Below, one piece after another: positions 1-6,920 of a DNA stretch of 11,043 nucleotides. The stretch is from Anaerolineaceae bacterium UBA700 (GTDB lineage Bacteria > Chloroflexota > Anaerolineae > Anaerolineales > Anaerolineaceae). The stretch's first letter is position 1. Each line of letters starts with the position of its first letter. The position numbers were made by a program, and so were the translations under genes. The DNA lies in assembly GCA_002298885.1 (NCBI GenBank), contig DBMK01000136.1, positions 1 through 11,043 of the forward strand, given 5' to 3'. Below the pieces are notes generated by a model, which saw nothing but the letters and a program-made list of their open reading frames with translations, did not search any database and was not told where the DNA came from.

Positions 1-10
1 GGCCCTGTTT

Positions 11-312
11 TTATCTCAATACTCTCAAAATATCCGCCAGATGTAGGTTTTCCAGGCTGGACGCCTGCATATCCGCCCGGCCGACCCGTTCGACCGGGCC
101 CAGGCCGAGCGTGCGCATACCGGCAGCCCTCCCGGCTTCGATCCCGGCCTCGGCATCCTCGACCACCACGCACTCGGCGGGCGGCACGTTTACCTGACGG
201 GCAGCCGCCAGGAAAAGGTCGGGCGCGGGTTTACTGCGCTCCACGGTGTTGCCGTCGATCACCGCGTCGATGGAATCGCCGAGCGCCAGCCGTGAGCTGG
301 GCATCAACTTAG
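11..312 (-). pseudogene. beta-phosphoglucomutase (HAD hydrolase), C-terminal fragment
   Basis: This is the last third of a HAD-superfamily beta-phosphoglucomutase, the enzyme that interconverts beta-glucose-1-phosphate and glucose-6-phosphate after a disaccharide phosphorylase. The visible marks are DAVIDGN, then SKPAPDLF with the HAD motif III lysine, then VVEDAEAGIEAG with the motif IV acidic pair, and a stop at 11-13. About 97 residues remain of a family length near 220. The N-terminal part with the nucleophilic DxD aspartate and the cap domain is absent, so the fragment cannot be catalytic. Upstream it runs straight into the truncated sugar-binding protein gene at about 308-312. A TTG at 307 could serve as a start but has no ribosome binding site. 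It is most likely the 3' end of a deleted sugar operon; a chimeric assembly is the alternative. Confidence 0.8.
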
Positions 313-677
313 AAGACGTCAGGGGCAGTGCCGCCGGCCATCTGAGCCTTCATTTTGTCCTGGAATTTATCCGGAATAGGGATGTAATCAACCGAAACGC
401 CGGGGCAAACCGCGTTGAAGCGGGTGATCGAATCTTTATAAACCTGCTGCTCGCTTGCATCACCCCATCCGGAGAAGCTGATCTTAGCTCCACTTTCAAC
501 CTGAAGGGGGCAGGAGCCGGTCGCCGCAGGGGGTTGGGTTGCTGCCGATGGTTGGGTTGCTGCCGGTGGTTGGGTTGGCGCAGAAGTCGGTGCCGAGGTT
601 GCGGCTGGAGCGCAGGCGCCAAGCGCCATGGCCGCAATCACGAGCACGCAAAAAATGGGAAACTACTTGCTTTTCAT
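309..677 (-). pseudogene. sugar ABC transporter substrate-binding lipoprotein, 5' fragment with early stop
   Basis: This is the start of an extracellular solute-binding protein (SBP_bac_1 type) for a carbohydrate ABC importer. A clear GGAGGAG site precedes ATG at 677. The reading is MKSK, then TAG at 665-663, then FPIFCVLVIAAMALGAC. The signal peptide and the lipobox LGAC are therefore intact except for the stop at codon 5. A low-complexity Ala/Pro/Thr/Gln linker follows, then the mature start with KISFSGWGD and the motif MAGGTAPDVF, after which the frame ends in TAA at 311-309. Relatives normally continue with Y at that point and run to over 400 residues. The gene thus carries two lesions: a nonsense codon and loss of about 70% of its length. 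A GTG at 647 could restart translation but lacks a ribosome binding site. Its LacI-type regulator lies directly upstream. Confidence 0.8.
532..578. repeat. 18-bp tandem repeat coding for a Q-P-x-A-A-T linker
   Basis: The unit GGTTGGGTTGCTGCCGRT occurs at 532-549 and 550-567, with a partial third copy from 568. On the minus strand it encodes the repeated hexapeptide linker (ATQPPA/ATQPSA) between the lipobox cysteine and the sugar-binding domain. In-frame repeats of this kind commonly expand and contract in lipoprotein linkers. Confidence 0.75.
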
Positions 678-724
678 GTTTATCTCCTCCAAAAAATCGT
701 GAATCGGGATTTGATCAGGTGAAT

Positions 725-853
725 TTACGGTATACTTGGACGCGTTAAGGCATCCGCCTTCGCCTTAGGGGTCGCTGCTGTTTTCGAGGACACGGTTGAT
801 CCCTTCGCATTTAATTGGATGGATCGATCACTTAGTTTAAATTGTGCGATCAC
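725..853 (-). other. orphan strong Shine-Dalgarno and 42-codon open frame behind lacI-type gene
   Basis: Just after the regulator's stop codon the minus strand reads AGGAGGTGATC (about 858-848), close to a full complement of the 16S rRNA tail, yet no ATG follows at a normal distance. The only start near it is the GTG inside the site itself (853-851), which opens 42 codons ending in TAA at 725. The peptide resembles nothing I recognise. It is probably the leftover 5' region of a lost downstream gene, or chance. No promoter or operator for the downstream remnant could be assigned with confidence in 678-863. Confidence 0.3.
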
Positions 854-863
854 CTCCTCTTCG

Positions 864-1919
864 TCAAGTAACTATCATTCTATGGCTTTCTCCACTGGTT
901 GATCCTCTGACGATCAATTTTGGACTCACCATCATCGAACATGGCTCCGGCAGTTGGCCAGTTTCTATAAAGGTCAGCAGCATGGGGATGATCTGCTGGC
1001 CAACTTCCCAAACCGGCTGGCGGACCGAAGTTAATGGCGGGTCCAAGTATTGGACCATGGGCGAATCGTCGAAGCCGGCAATGGCAAAGTCTTGTCCCAC
1101 CCGCAGCCCGTACTCCTTAGCGGCCTGCATTGCGCCGACAGCCATCAAATCGTTCATAGCAATTAACGCAGTCGGCCGGATTTCTTCCGGCAGATCTAAC
1201 AATTCGCAAGTGGCTTTATGTCCTGAGGCGAAACGGCCCTCGCCACGTCTGACCCAGGCTGGAATGGGCTCGATTCCATGCTCGATAAGTCCATTAAAAT
1301 AGCCTTCCATCCGGTTGTTACCCACTCTCGAGGTTTCAGGCCAGGCCAGGGCTCCAATTTTTCGGTGGCCAAGGCCCACCAGGTGACCGACCGCCTGTTG
1401 AATGCCGTACCCTCCATCCACGTCGATCCAGGGGAATTCCTGGTCTGCCTGTCCACGTCCAAAGGCCACAAATGGAAAGGCTTTCTCGAGCAGCAGGCGG
1501 ATGCGCGCATCGTTATTTTCGACGCTCGACAGCACGAACCCGTCTACTCTTCCGGAATGGATCAAGCCGCCGTACGTATCCAGTAATTTTTGCGTTTCAG
1601 CGTGGTAGGGGAAGCTCAACAGATAATAGCCGCGCTCTTCTGCGGCAATGAACATGCTCTGCAGGAACTGGTCGAGAATCGGGTTGGGCTGGCCGGTGGG
1701 GCTGGGCGGCCATGAGTAGCCGATGGTGAATGACCGTCTCGCCCGGAGGCTGCGAGCAGTGTAATTGGGATGGTAGCCCAACTGTTGCACCGCATTCCAG
1801 ATGCGTTCTTCAGTCTCCTTGGAGACCTGGACCTGCTTGTTAATAACTTTCGAGACGGTCTGGTAGGAGACACCGGCAGTCGTAGCAACTTCTTTCAGCG
1901 TTACACGAGCCTTTATCAT
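864..1919 (-). CDS. LacI-family transcriptional regulator
   Basis: This is a 351-residue DNA-binding repressor of the LacI/GalR family, cytoplasmic and normally a dimer that releases DNA on binding a sugar or sugar phosphate. The N-terminal helix-turn-helix is at residues 6-27 (VTLKEVATTAGVSYQTVSKVIN). The hinge helix is at about 52-62 (NYTARSLRARR) and includes the leucine that wedges into a central CpG. A periplasmic-binding-protein-like effector domain follows, with the typical late motif FAIAGFDDSP and LTSVRQP. The ATG at 1919 is chosen over an upstream ATG at 1982. The upstream choice would place the promoter's -10 region and a perfect operator palindrome inside the coding sequence, and the family's N-terminus aligns with 1919. 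The gene points toward the decayed sugar operon, which it probably controlled. The effector is unknown. Confidence 0.93.
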   Translation of the reverse strand: MIKARVTLKEVATTAGVSYQTVSKVINKQVQVSKETEERIWNAVQQLGYHPNYTARSLRARRSFTIGYSWPPSPTGQPNPILDQFLQSMFIAAEERGYYLLSFPYHAETQKLLDTYGGLIHSGRVDGFVLSSVENNDARIRLLLEKAFPFVAFGRGQADQEFPWIDVDGGYGIQQAVGHLVGLGHRKIGALAWPETSRVGNNRMEGYFNGLIEHGIEPIPAWVRRGEGRFASGHKATCELLDLPEEIRPTALIAMNDLMAVGAMQAAKEYGLRVGQDFAIAGFDDSPMVQYLDPPLTSVRQPVWEVGQQIIPMLLTFIETGQLPEPCSMMVSPKLIVRGSTSGESHRMIVT

Positions 1920-1939
1920 TTTTTCCGTCCCTGGGATTA

Positions 1940-1965
1940 TGCGAACGTTCACACGAACGTTCGCA
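1940..1965. promoter_or_regulatory. double LacI-type operator of the regulator gene
   Basis: TGCGAACGTTC (1940-1950) and GAACGTTCGCA (1955-1965) form a perfect 11-bp inverted repeat around ACAC. Each arm is itself the palindrome GAACGTTC with a central CpG, as LacI-family hinge leucines require. It lies between the -10 box (1970-1975) and the ATG at 1919, so occupancy would block the gene's own transcription. Autoregulation is inferred. Confidence 0.75.
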
Positions 1966-1969
1966 TTAA

Positions 1970-1997
1970 AGTATAGCAACAATAATACTTAAGTCAA
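1970..1997 (-). promoter_or_regulatory. promoter of the LacI-family gene
   Basis: On the minus strand TTGACT (1997-1992) and TATACT (1975-1970) are separated by 16 bp, each matching five of six consensus bases. Transcription would start near 1963, inside the operator pair. The promoter sits just beyond the U-tract of the preceding operon's terminator, so the regulator has its own transcription unit. Confidence 0.75.
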
Positions 1998-2011
1998 GTA
2001 CTATTTTTGTC

Positions 2012-2061
2012 AAAAAATGACGGGCATTTTGCGGAGCTCCGTAAAATGCCCGTCATTCTTT
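2012..2061 (-). terminator. intrinsic terminator of the transporter operon
   Basis: AATGACGGGCATTTT (2016-2030) and AAAATGCCCGTCATT (2043-2057) form a perfect 15-bp stem. Its 12-nt loop holds a further CGGAG/CTCCG palindrome. On the minus strand the stem runs into TTTTTT (2017-2012). On the plus strand it runs into TTCTTTT, so it may work in both directions. It stands 22 bp after the stop codon of the last permease gene. Confidence 0.85.
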
Positions 2062-2078
2062 TAATGAGAATAATAAAC

Positions 2079-2996
2079 TTACTCGCGGCGGTAGGGTTTT
2101 AACAGCGCTGCGGGGGCGGAGACATTGCGCCCGGCCAGGGTCAGCGCCAGGATCGTCACCAGGTAGGGTAGGGCCAGGAACAACTCGTAGGGCAGCTTGA
2201 GACCGGTGGCCTGGAGGCGGAGCTGTAGGGCCGATACGCCTCCGAACAACAGCGCCCCCAGCAGGACGCGCACCGGCTGCCAGTTAGCAAAGATGATCAG
2301 GGCGATGCACACCCAGCCGCGCCCGTTGATGATGCCAAAAGTGAACGAGCCAAGCTGGGCCAGGGATAGGAAAGCTCCTCCGGCGGCCATCAGCCCACCG
2401 GCCAGCGCCAGGGCGATGAAACGGGTACGGAAGACGTTCACCCCGGCGGCGTCTGCTGCCTCGGGGTTCTCGCCCGATGCCCGGATCTGCAGGCCGAAGC
2501 TGGTGCGGTAGATCAGCCACCAGAACAGCGGGATGAGCAGGATAGCAATGTAGGTCAGGGCATACTGCTCGGTGATCGGGCCGAGGATGGGGATGCTTCC
2601 GAAGGGCTCGAGGGTGGGAAACGGGGTAATTTTAGGCTGCGAGCTGCGCTCGCCGAAGACCACCCGGAAGAGGAACAGGGCCAGGCCGGTCAGCAGCAGG
2701 GTCATGCCCAGGCCGGATACGTGCTGGTTGAGGCCCCATTTGACTGTGAGCAGGCCCATCAAAAGTCCCGCCAGCATCCCAGACACGATCGCCGCCAGCA
2801 GGCCCAGCCACACCGACCCCGTGCCGAAGGCGACCGCAAAACCGGCAAACGCCCCCATGAACATGGTGCCCTCGATGCCCAGGTTGAGGATGCCGGCGCG
2901 CTCCGAGATCAATTCGCCCAGCGTGCCTAAGATCAGTGGCGTGGCCACACGCAGAGTTGCGGCAATCAGACCGACGAGAAAGGTTTCCAGCTCCAT
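2079..2996 (-). CDS. nucleoside-type ABC transporter permease 2
   Basis: This is a 305-residue inner-membrane permease of the BPD_transp_2 family (PF02653), one half of the channel of a BMP-type nucleoside/nucleobase importer. The signature ISERAGILNLGIEGTMFMGA near residue 30-50 is characteristic of this subunit class (for example B. subtilis NupQ/YufQ). Hydrophobic stretches suggest eight to ten membrane helices. It has a GGAGG site five bases before the ATG, and the ATG overlaps the stop of permease 1 by one base (TGATG), which indicates translational coupling. The length is normal for the family and no lesions are visible. It is the last gene of the operon, followed by a strong terminator. 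The substrate cannot be read from the sequence; guanosine, purine nucleosides or nucleobases are the known ligands of relatives. Confidence 0.92.
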   Translation of the reverse strand: MELETFLVGLIAATLRVATPLILGTLGELISERAGILNLGIEGTMFMGAFAGFAVAFGTGSVWLGLLAAIVSGMLAGLLMGLLTVKWGLNQHVSGLGMTLLLTGLALFLFRVVFGERSSQPKITPFPTLEPFGSIPILGPITEQYALTYIAILLIPLFWWLIYRTSFGLQIRASGENPEAADAAGVNVFRTRFIALALAGGLMAAGGAFLSLAQLGSFTFGIINGRGWVCIALIIFANWQPVRVLLGALLFGGVSALQLRLQATGLKLPYELFLALPYLVTILALTLAGRNVSAPAALLKPYRRE

Positions 2997-4048
2997 CAGG
3001 CCCTCCGGATGCGGTAGTTCTGGACCAGGAACATGCTCAGCGTCACCAGGAGCAGGGCCGCTTCGACCACGTTGCCCAGGTAGATTGGGATGCCCATCAC
3101 GCTGCTCACGCTCTGCGCGCCGGTCTCGATCAGGCCGATAAATAAGGAGGCCAGGCTTACTCCCAATGGGTTTAGCCCGCCCAGGGTGGCGGCGATGATG
3201 CCGGTATAGCCGTAACCGGGAGAGATGGCGTCGATCAGGTGGTAGTGGATCCCGGCGACCTCACTGACCCCGGCCACGCCGGCAATTCCGCCGCTGACCA
3301 GGGCGGCGATGAGCATCGTCCGGTTGACGTTCACGCCCGCGAAACGGGCCGCTTCCTGGCCGAGGCCGACCGAGCGCATGCGCAGCCCCAGGGATGAGCG
3401 GCGCAGCACCAGCCAGCAGATGCCGATGAAGATCCAGGCTATGATAAAGCCCAGGTGCAGGCGCGACAGCGGGATTAGCTTGGGGAAGATGGCTTCGTCG
3501 GCGATAGTGGGCGACTGCGGCCAGCCTGAGACAGGATCGCGCCAGACTCCGTTCAGCAAGAAACTGATAACGAACAGGATCACTGTATTCATCAACAGCG
3601 TGGTCACCACCTCGTCCACAGCCAGTTTCACCTTGAGCAGCGCCGGGATCAGAGCCCAGGCCATGCCGGCTGCGAACCCGGCGATGACCATCAGCGGGAT
3701 AGCCAGGACAGGAGGAATGCCCTTGACCACGATGCCCATTCCGGCCGCGGCGATAGCGCCCGCCAGGAGCTGCCCTTCAGCGCCAATATTCCAATAGCCG
3801 GCCGCGAAAGCGAAGGTCACAGATGCCCCGGTGAACAGCAGCGGCGTCGATTTCACCAGCACCTCGATGGCGCTGACGCTGGTGGATAGGGGGGCGATCA
3901 GGAAGTTATAAAACGCCTCAAAGGGGTTGGCCTCCGCCAGAAGCAGCAGGATGGCGGTGAGCAGGAAAGTCGCCACGATGGCCACAAGCGGGATCAGCGG
4001 GCGCACCCACATCGGTGCTGCCTGCCGTTCGATCTTCCATCTAGCCAT
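2996..4048 (-). CDS. nucleoside-type ABC transporter permease 1
   Basis: This 350-residue membrane protein is the partner permease of the BPD_transp_2 family (PF02653; compare B. subtilis NupP/YufP). Residues 1-15 are polar and basic, then a long hydrophobic helix starts. The conserved loop FAAGYWNIGAEGQLLAG follows at about residues 80-96, which is the hallmark of this subunit. Several more helices continue to a basic C-terminus (NYRIRRA). The ATG at 4048 lies inside the end of the ATPase gene (8-bp overlap) behind GGAGG with a 6-base spacer, so translation is likely coupled. With permease 2 it would form the heterodimeric channel energised by the double ATPase. Length and motifs look intact. 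Confidence 0.92.
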   Translation of the reverse strand: MARWKIERQAAPMWVRPLIPLVAIVATFLLTAILLLLAEANPFEAFYNFLIAPLSTSVSAIEVLVKSTPLLFTGASVTFAFAAGYWNIGAEGQLLAGAIAAAGMGIVVKGIPPVLAIPLMVIAGFAAGMAWALIPALLKVKLAVDEVVTTLLMNTVILFVISFLLNGVWRDPVSGWPQSPTIADEAIFPKLIPLSRLHLGFIIAWIFIGICWLVLRRSSLGLRMRSVGLGQEAARFAGVNVNRTMLIAALVSGGIAGVAGVSEVAGIHYHLIDAISPGYGYTGIIAATLGGLNPLGVSLASLFIGLIETGAQSVSSVMGIPIYLGNVVEAALLLVTLSMFLVQNYRIRRA

Positions 4049-5540
4049 GCGCCACCTCCAACGCCCCGGACATCATCAATCCGAGCTGTTCTACCGTTAC
4101 TTCCCGGGTGGGGACCACTCCCATGATGCGCCCGCTGTAGATCACGGCAATCCGGTCGGACAGAGCAATCACCTCGTCCAGGTCTTCCGAGATCAACAGC
4201 ACTGCCGAGCCGGCTTTTCGCTGGTCGAGCAGGCGCGAGCGGACGTATTCGGTCGCTCCAACGTCCAGGCCGCGCGTCGGCTGGGCGGCAATCACTACCC
4301 GCGGATTATTGCACAGGGCGCGCGCCAGCAGCACCTTTTGCATGTTGCCGCCAGACAGCGTGCGCACCCGGTCGGCAGGTGAGGCCTTGATCTGGTATTC
4401 GCCGATCAGTTTGACCGCGTTGGCCTGGATGGCCTTCTGGTCCATCAGGCCGTTGTGGGTGTAATGCCCCAGGTCCTCCAGGGCCAGGTTTTCGGCCACG
4501 CTCAGCTCGCCCACCAGGCTGCTGTGGCGATCCTCGGGGATACGCCCTACGCCGGCGGCGCTGACCTCGGCGGGCGCAGCGCCGGTCAGGTCTTTATCGC
4601 CGACCACCACTTTTCCCCCGGTCGGTTTGAGCATGCCGTTCAGCACCTGCGAAAGCTCGGTCTGCCCGTTGCCCGAGACACCCGCCAGGCCCAGGATTTC
4701 GTTCTGGCATACCTCGAGGCTGACGTTTTTAAGCGCCGGCAGGCCCTTCTTGTCGTTGGCGCAAAGCTCGCTGATGCGCAGCATGGGGGAACTGCCGCGG
4801 GCTTCTTCCTGGCGCACCACTCCGAATGTGTCCCGCCCGACCATCAAGCGGGCTAGCTCGGCCTGCGACGTGGCCTGCTTGTCCACCGTGCCTACTGTCC
4901 TGCCGTCGCGCAGGACGCTGATGCGGTCGCAAATCTCCATCACCTCGTTGAGGTGGTGGCTGATAAAGATCAGCGACATGCCGTCCTGGCGCAGGCGCAG
5001 CAGGGTCTGAAAGAGGATTTCAGCCTCCTGCGGCACCAGCACCGCGGTCGGCTCGTCCAGGATCAGCACGCGGGCGTTGCGGTAGAGCGACTTGAGGATT
5101 TCAACCCGCTGCCGCTCGCCCACCGAGAGGTGGCGCACCAGTGCGGCCGGGTCGACTTCGATTCCGAAGCGTTGGGCTGCCTCGCCAACTTCCTTCTGCA
5201 GTTTCTTGGGGTCGACGCGAAACGAGTGGGTGTAGCCCAGGGCCACGTTTTCCGCAACGCTGAGCGTCGGAACCAGGGTGAAGTGTTGGGTCACCATGCC
5301 GATCCCGTGCTGGATAGCCTGTTTGGGGGAAATAATGGCCGCAGGCTGGCCCTTGACGCAGATTTCACCCTCGTCGGCCCGGTACAGGCCATAGAGGATG
5401 CGCATCAGAGTGGTCTTGCCGGCGCCGTTTTCACCCAGCAGCCCCTGGATTTCACCGTCTTTAAGGGCGAAATCGATCTGGTTATTGGCAATCACCGGCC
5501 CGAACCGCTTGGTGATGCCCTTCATTTCCACAGCGTACAT
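4041..5540 (-). CDS. nucleoside-type ABC transporter ATP-binding protein (two NBDs)
   Basis: This 499-residue cytoplasmic ATPase carries two fused ABC domains, as in sugar and nucleoside importers (RbsA/MglA-like, NupO/YufO). The first domain is complete: Walker A GENGAGKTT (36-44), Q85, signature LSVGE (138-142), Walker B with LILDEPT (159-165) and H195. The second domain, from about residue 260, is degenerate. Its P-loop reads GVSGNGQTE without the lysine, the Walker B glutamate is replaced in AAQPTRG, and the H-loop histidine is replaced in LISED, although the LSGGN signature is kept. One active and one degenerate site is usual for this family. The start is supported by AGGAG five bases before the ATG. 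It lies 109 bp after the binding-protein gene, separated by two stem-loops, and overlaps permease 1. Confidence 0.94.
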   Translation of the reverse strand: MYAVEMKGITKRFGPVIANNQIDFALKDGEIQGLLGENGAGKTTLMRILYGLYRADEGEICVKGQPAAIISPKQAIQHGIGMVTQHFTLVPTLSVAENVALGYTHSFRVDPKKLQKEVGEAAQRFGIEVDPAALVRHLSVGERQRVEILKSLYRNARVLILDEPTAVLVPQEAEILFQTLLRLRQDGMSLIFISHHLNEVMEICDRISVLRDGRTVGTVDKQATSQAELARLMVGRDTFGVVRQEEARGSSPMLRISELCANDKKGLPALKNVSLEVCQNEILGLAGVSGNGQTELSQVLNGMLKPTGGKVVVGDKDLTGAAPAEVSAAGVGRIPEDRHSSLVGELSVAENLALEDLGHYTHNGLMDQKAIQANAVKLIGEYQIKASPADRVRTLSGGNMQKVLLARALCNNPRVVIAAQPTRGLDVGATEYVRSRLLDQRKAGSAVLLISEDLDEVIALSDRIAVIYSGRIMGVVPTREVTVEQLGLMMSGALEVAHG

Positions 5541-5553
5541 GTAAACTCCTCTA

Positions 5554-5594
5554 TTTTACTGATCAGGCGGGTAAACCCCGCCTGATCAGTAAAA
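5554..5594. other. perfect stem-loop B upstream of the ATPase gene
   Basis: Arms 5554-5571 (TTTTACTGATCAGGCGGG) and 5577-5594 are perfect 18-bp inverted repeats with the loop TAAAC. There is no U-run after the stem on either strand, so it is not a standard intrinsic terminator. In the minus-strand mRNA it sits just before the AGGAG site of the ATPase gene. A role in mRNA stability or attenuation between the two genes is inferred. Confidence 0.8.
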
Positions 5595-5610
5595 GAGTTC
5601 TATCTAAATG

Positions 5611-5649
5611 ATGGTTTTTCCGGCTGGCGAAGCCAGCCGGAAAAACCAT
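5611..5649. other. perfect stem-loop A directly behind the binding-protein stop codon
   Basis: Arms 5611-5628 (ATGGTTTTTCCGGCTGGC) and 5632-5649 are perfect 18-bp inverted repeats with a 3-nt loop (TTC on the transcribed strand). The stem begins at the base after the TAA of the binding-protein gene. No U-tract follows. Such stems behind substrate-binding-protein genes often shield the upstream mRNA from 3' decay and lower expression of the membrane and ATPase genes. Confidence 0.8.
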
Positions 5650-6759
5650 TTAGTTCACGGCCTGGGGTTGGCCTTCGTTGACGTCCACCCGGAAGAGGCC
5701 GGTATCGATCTGCGTCTGCATGTCGGTTACTTTCTTGAGCAGGTCAGCCGGGATCTTGGATTCGACGGCGTGGAAGGGTGCCAGGCTGGCGCCGCCCTTA
5801 GCGGCCATGCTGAAGTCCTTCAGGTCCTGGGCAGTGTACGTCCCGCCCTTGACCGCCTCGATGACGTAGTCGATGGTCGGGCTCATGTTCCATACCGGTC
5901 CGCTCACCACCAGGTCCGGCGCCTGCGAGTTCTGGTCGCTCATGTTGCCGAACACGAACAAGCCTTTTTCCTTGGCGGCGTCAATCACGCCATCCCGCTC
6001 GGCATACAGCACGTCCGCGCCGCTGTCGATCTGGGCCAATGCGGCTTCCTTAGCGGCTGCCGGATCGAAGAAGCTGTTAATGAAGGAGACCAGGATCTTA
6101 GTCTTGGGATTGACGGACTTGGCGCCGGCGATGAATGCGTTCACCAGGCGGTTGACCTCGGGGATCGGCATGGCGGCAACGACGCCCAGGGTATTTTTCT
6201 TGCTCATCCCGGCGGCCAGCATGCCGCACAGGTAAGCCGGTTCGTGGATCCAGTTATCGAAAACCGACAGGTTGGGGTTGGAGGGGCCAAGGCCCGAGCC
6301 GAACACGAAGGCGATCTTGGGGAAGTCCTTGGCCACACGCCGGATGGCTTCTTCGTTGCCGAAGGCGTCGCCGAAGATGACGTTGGGCTGCTTGTTGGTG
6401 GCTACTTCGCGCAAAATGCGCTCCATGTCCCCGGAATAGCCGATATTCTCGGTGTATTCGTAATCGATCTTACCGTCGGCCTGGGCTTTTTTCAGAGCGG
6501 TATGAATCACGCCATCCCAGGGCTCCTCGATGGGCGTTGCGTAGGCCCCGAAGACTTTGAGCTTCACCGCGGGAGCCGTGGTGGGAGCCACGACCTGGGT
6601 CACCAGCACCGTGCTCTGTACCTGGACCGTCTCTTTGACCGTGACCGGGACGGTTTCCCTGATGATTTGAGCGGTTGGGGTGGCTTGCGGGGCGCAGGCC
6701 GCAAGCAGGCTGGACACGACGGCCAGCAAGACAAACAGGGTAACCACACGCTTGTTCAT
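5650..6759 (-). CDS. BMP-family substrate-binding lipoprotein of nucleoside-type ABC transporter
   Basis: This 369-residue extracytoplasmic lipoprotein belongs to the BMP/PnrA (Med) family, which captures nucleosides, nucleobases or related compounds for ABC import. It opens with MNKR, a hydrophobic signal, and the lipobox LAAC with the lipidated cysteine at residue 22. A Thr/Val-rich linker to about residue 58 follows. The ligand domain starts at KLKVFGAYATPIEEPWDGVIH, and later motifs include GDAFGNEEAIRRVAKDFP, FVFGSG, and LGVVAAMPIPEVNRLVNAFIAGA. ATG 6759 is preferred to a GTG two codons upstream (6765) because GAGGAG lies seven bases before the ATG and only one base before the GTG. Two tandem stem-loops follow the stop. 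The 3' neighbours supply the ATPase and permeases, and the 5' neighbour is a probable catabolic amidohydrolase. Confidence 0.93.
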   Translation of the reverse strand: MNKRVVTLFVLLAVVSSLLAACAPQATPTAQIIRETVPVTVKETVQVQSTVLVTQVVAPTTAPAVKLKVFGAYATPIEEPWDGVIHTALKKAQADGKIDYEYTENIGYSGDMERILREVATNKQPNVIFGDAFGNEEAIRRVAKDFPKIAFVFGSGLGPSNPNLSVFDNWIHEPAYLCGMLAAGMSKKNTLGVVAAMPIPEVNRLVNAFIAGAKSVNPKTKILVSFINSFFDPAAAKEAALAQIDSGADVLYAERDGVIDAAKEKGLFVFGNMSDQNSQAPDLVVSGPVWNMSPTIDYVIEAVKGGTYTAQDLKDFSMAAKGGASLAPFHAVESKIPADLLKKVTDMQTQIDTGLFRVDVNEGQPQAVN

Positions 6760-6787
6760 TTTCACTCTCCTCTTCGTTCAAATAGTG

Positions 6788-6842
6788 GATTCAGAATGAG
6801 TCCTCGAGGACTTCACCGCATGATTGAATTGATTCTGGAATC
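6788..6842. promoter_or_regulatory. 14-bp palindrome inside a larger inverted repeat upstream of the binding-protein gene
   Basis: AGTCCTCGAGGACT (6799-6812) is a perfect palindrome. It is framed by GATTCAGAAT (6788-6797) and GATTCTGGAATC (6831-6842), which pair with one bulged base. The element occupies the middle of the 155-bp gap between amidohydrolase and binding-protein genes, 29-84 bases before the ATG. It could be an operator or an mRNA fold. I see no convincing promoter or U-tract terminator in this gap. Confidence 0.45.
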
Positions 6843-6920
6843 ACCGCCTTTCGGGATAGGTTGTTTTTCTACATTCTAATAACCCGCTTCAGAGCGTTTG
6901 GCCGCGCTTTTTCGGCAAGC

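Noticed and set aside
246..722. 158-codon plus-strand frame across the sugar-binding remnant
   Set aside because: Its cysteine/glycine-rich repeats are simply the reverse of the Q-P-x-A-A-T linker repeat; there is no ribosome binding site.
736..749. Possible LacI operator TTGGACGCGTTAAG upstream of the sugar-binding remnant
   Set aside because: Only the ACGCGT core and one outer pair are symmetric and it does not match the GAACGTTC operator of the regulator.
1920..1982. Longer LacI-family protein starting at ATG 1982
   Set aside because: The extra 21 residues would be encoded by the operator palindrome and the -10 box, and the family's N-terminal alignment begins at the ATG at 1919.
5608..6879. 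423-codon open frame on the plus strand, longer than the gene opposite it
   Set aside because: It lies antisense to the BMP lipoprotein gene, runs through both of that gene's flanking regions, has no ribosome binding site or recognisable domain, and is explained by GC-rich codon bias on the other strand.
6843..6920. Possible terminator directly after the amidohydrolase gene
   Set aside because: The stems there (such as CGCT/AGCG and a bulged TTGCCG/CGGCCAA) are short, imperfect and not followed by a U-tract.
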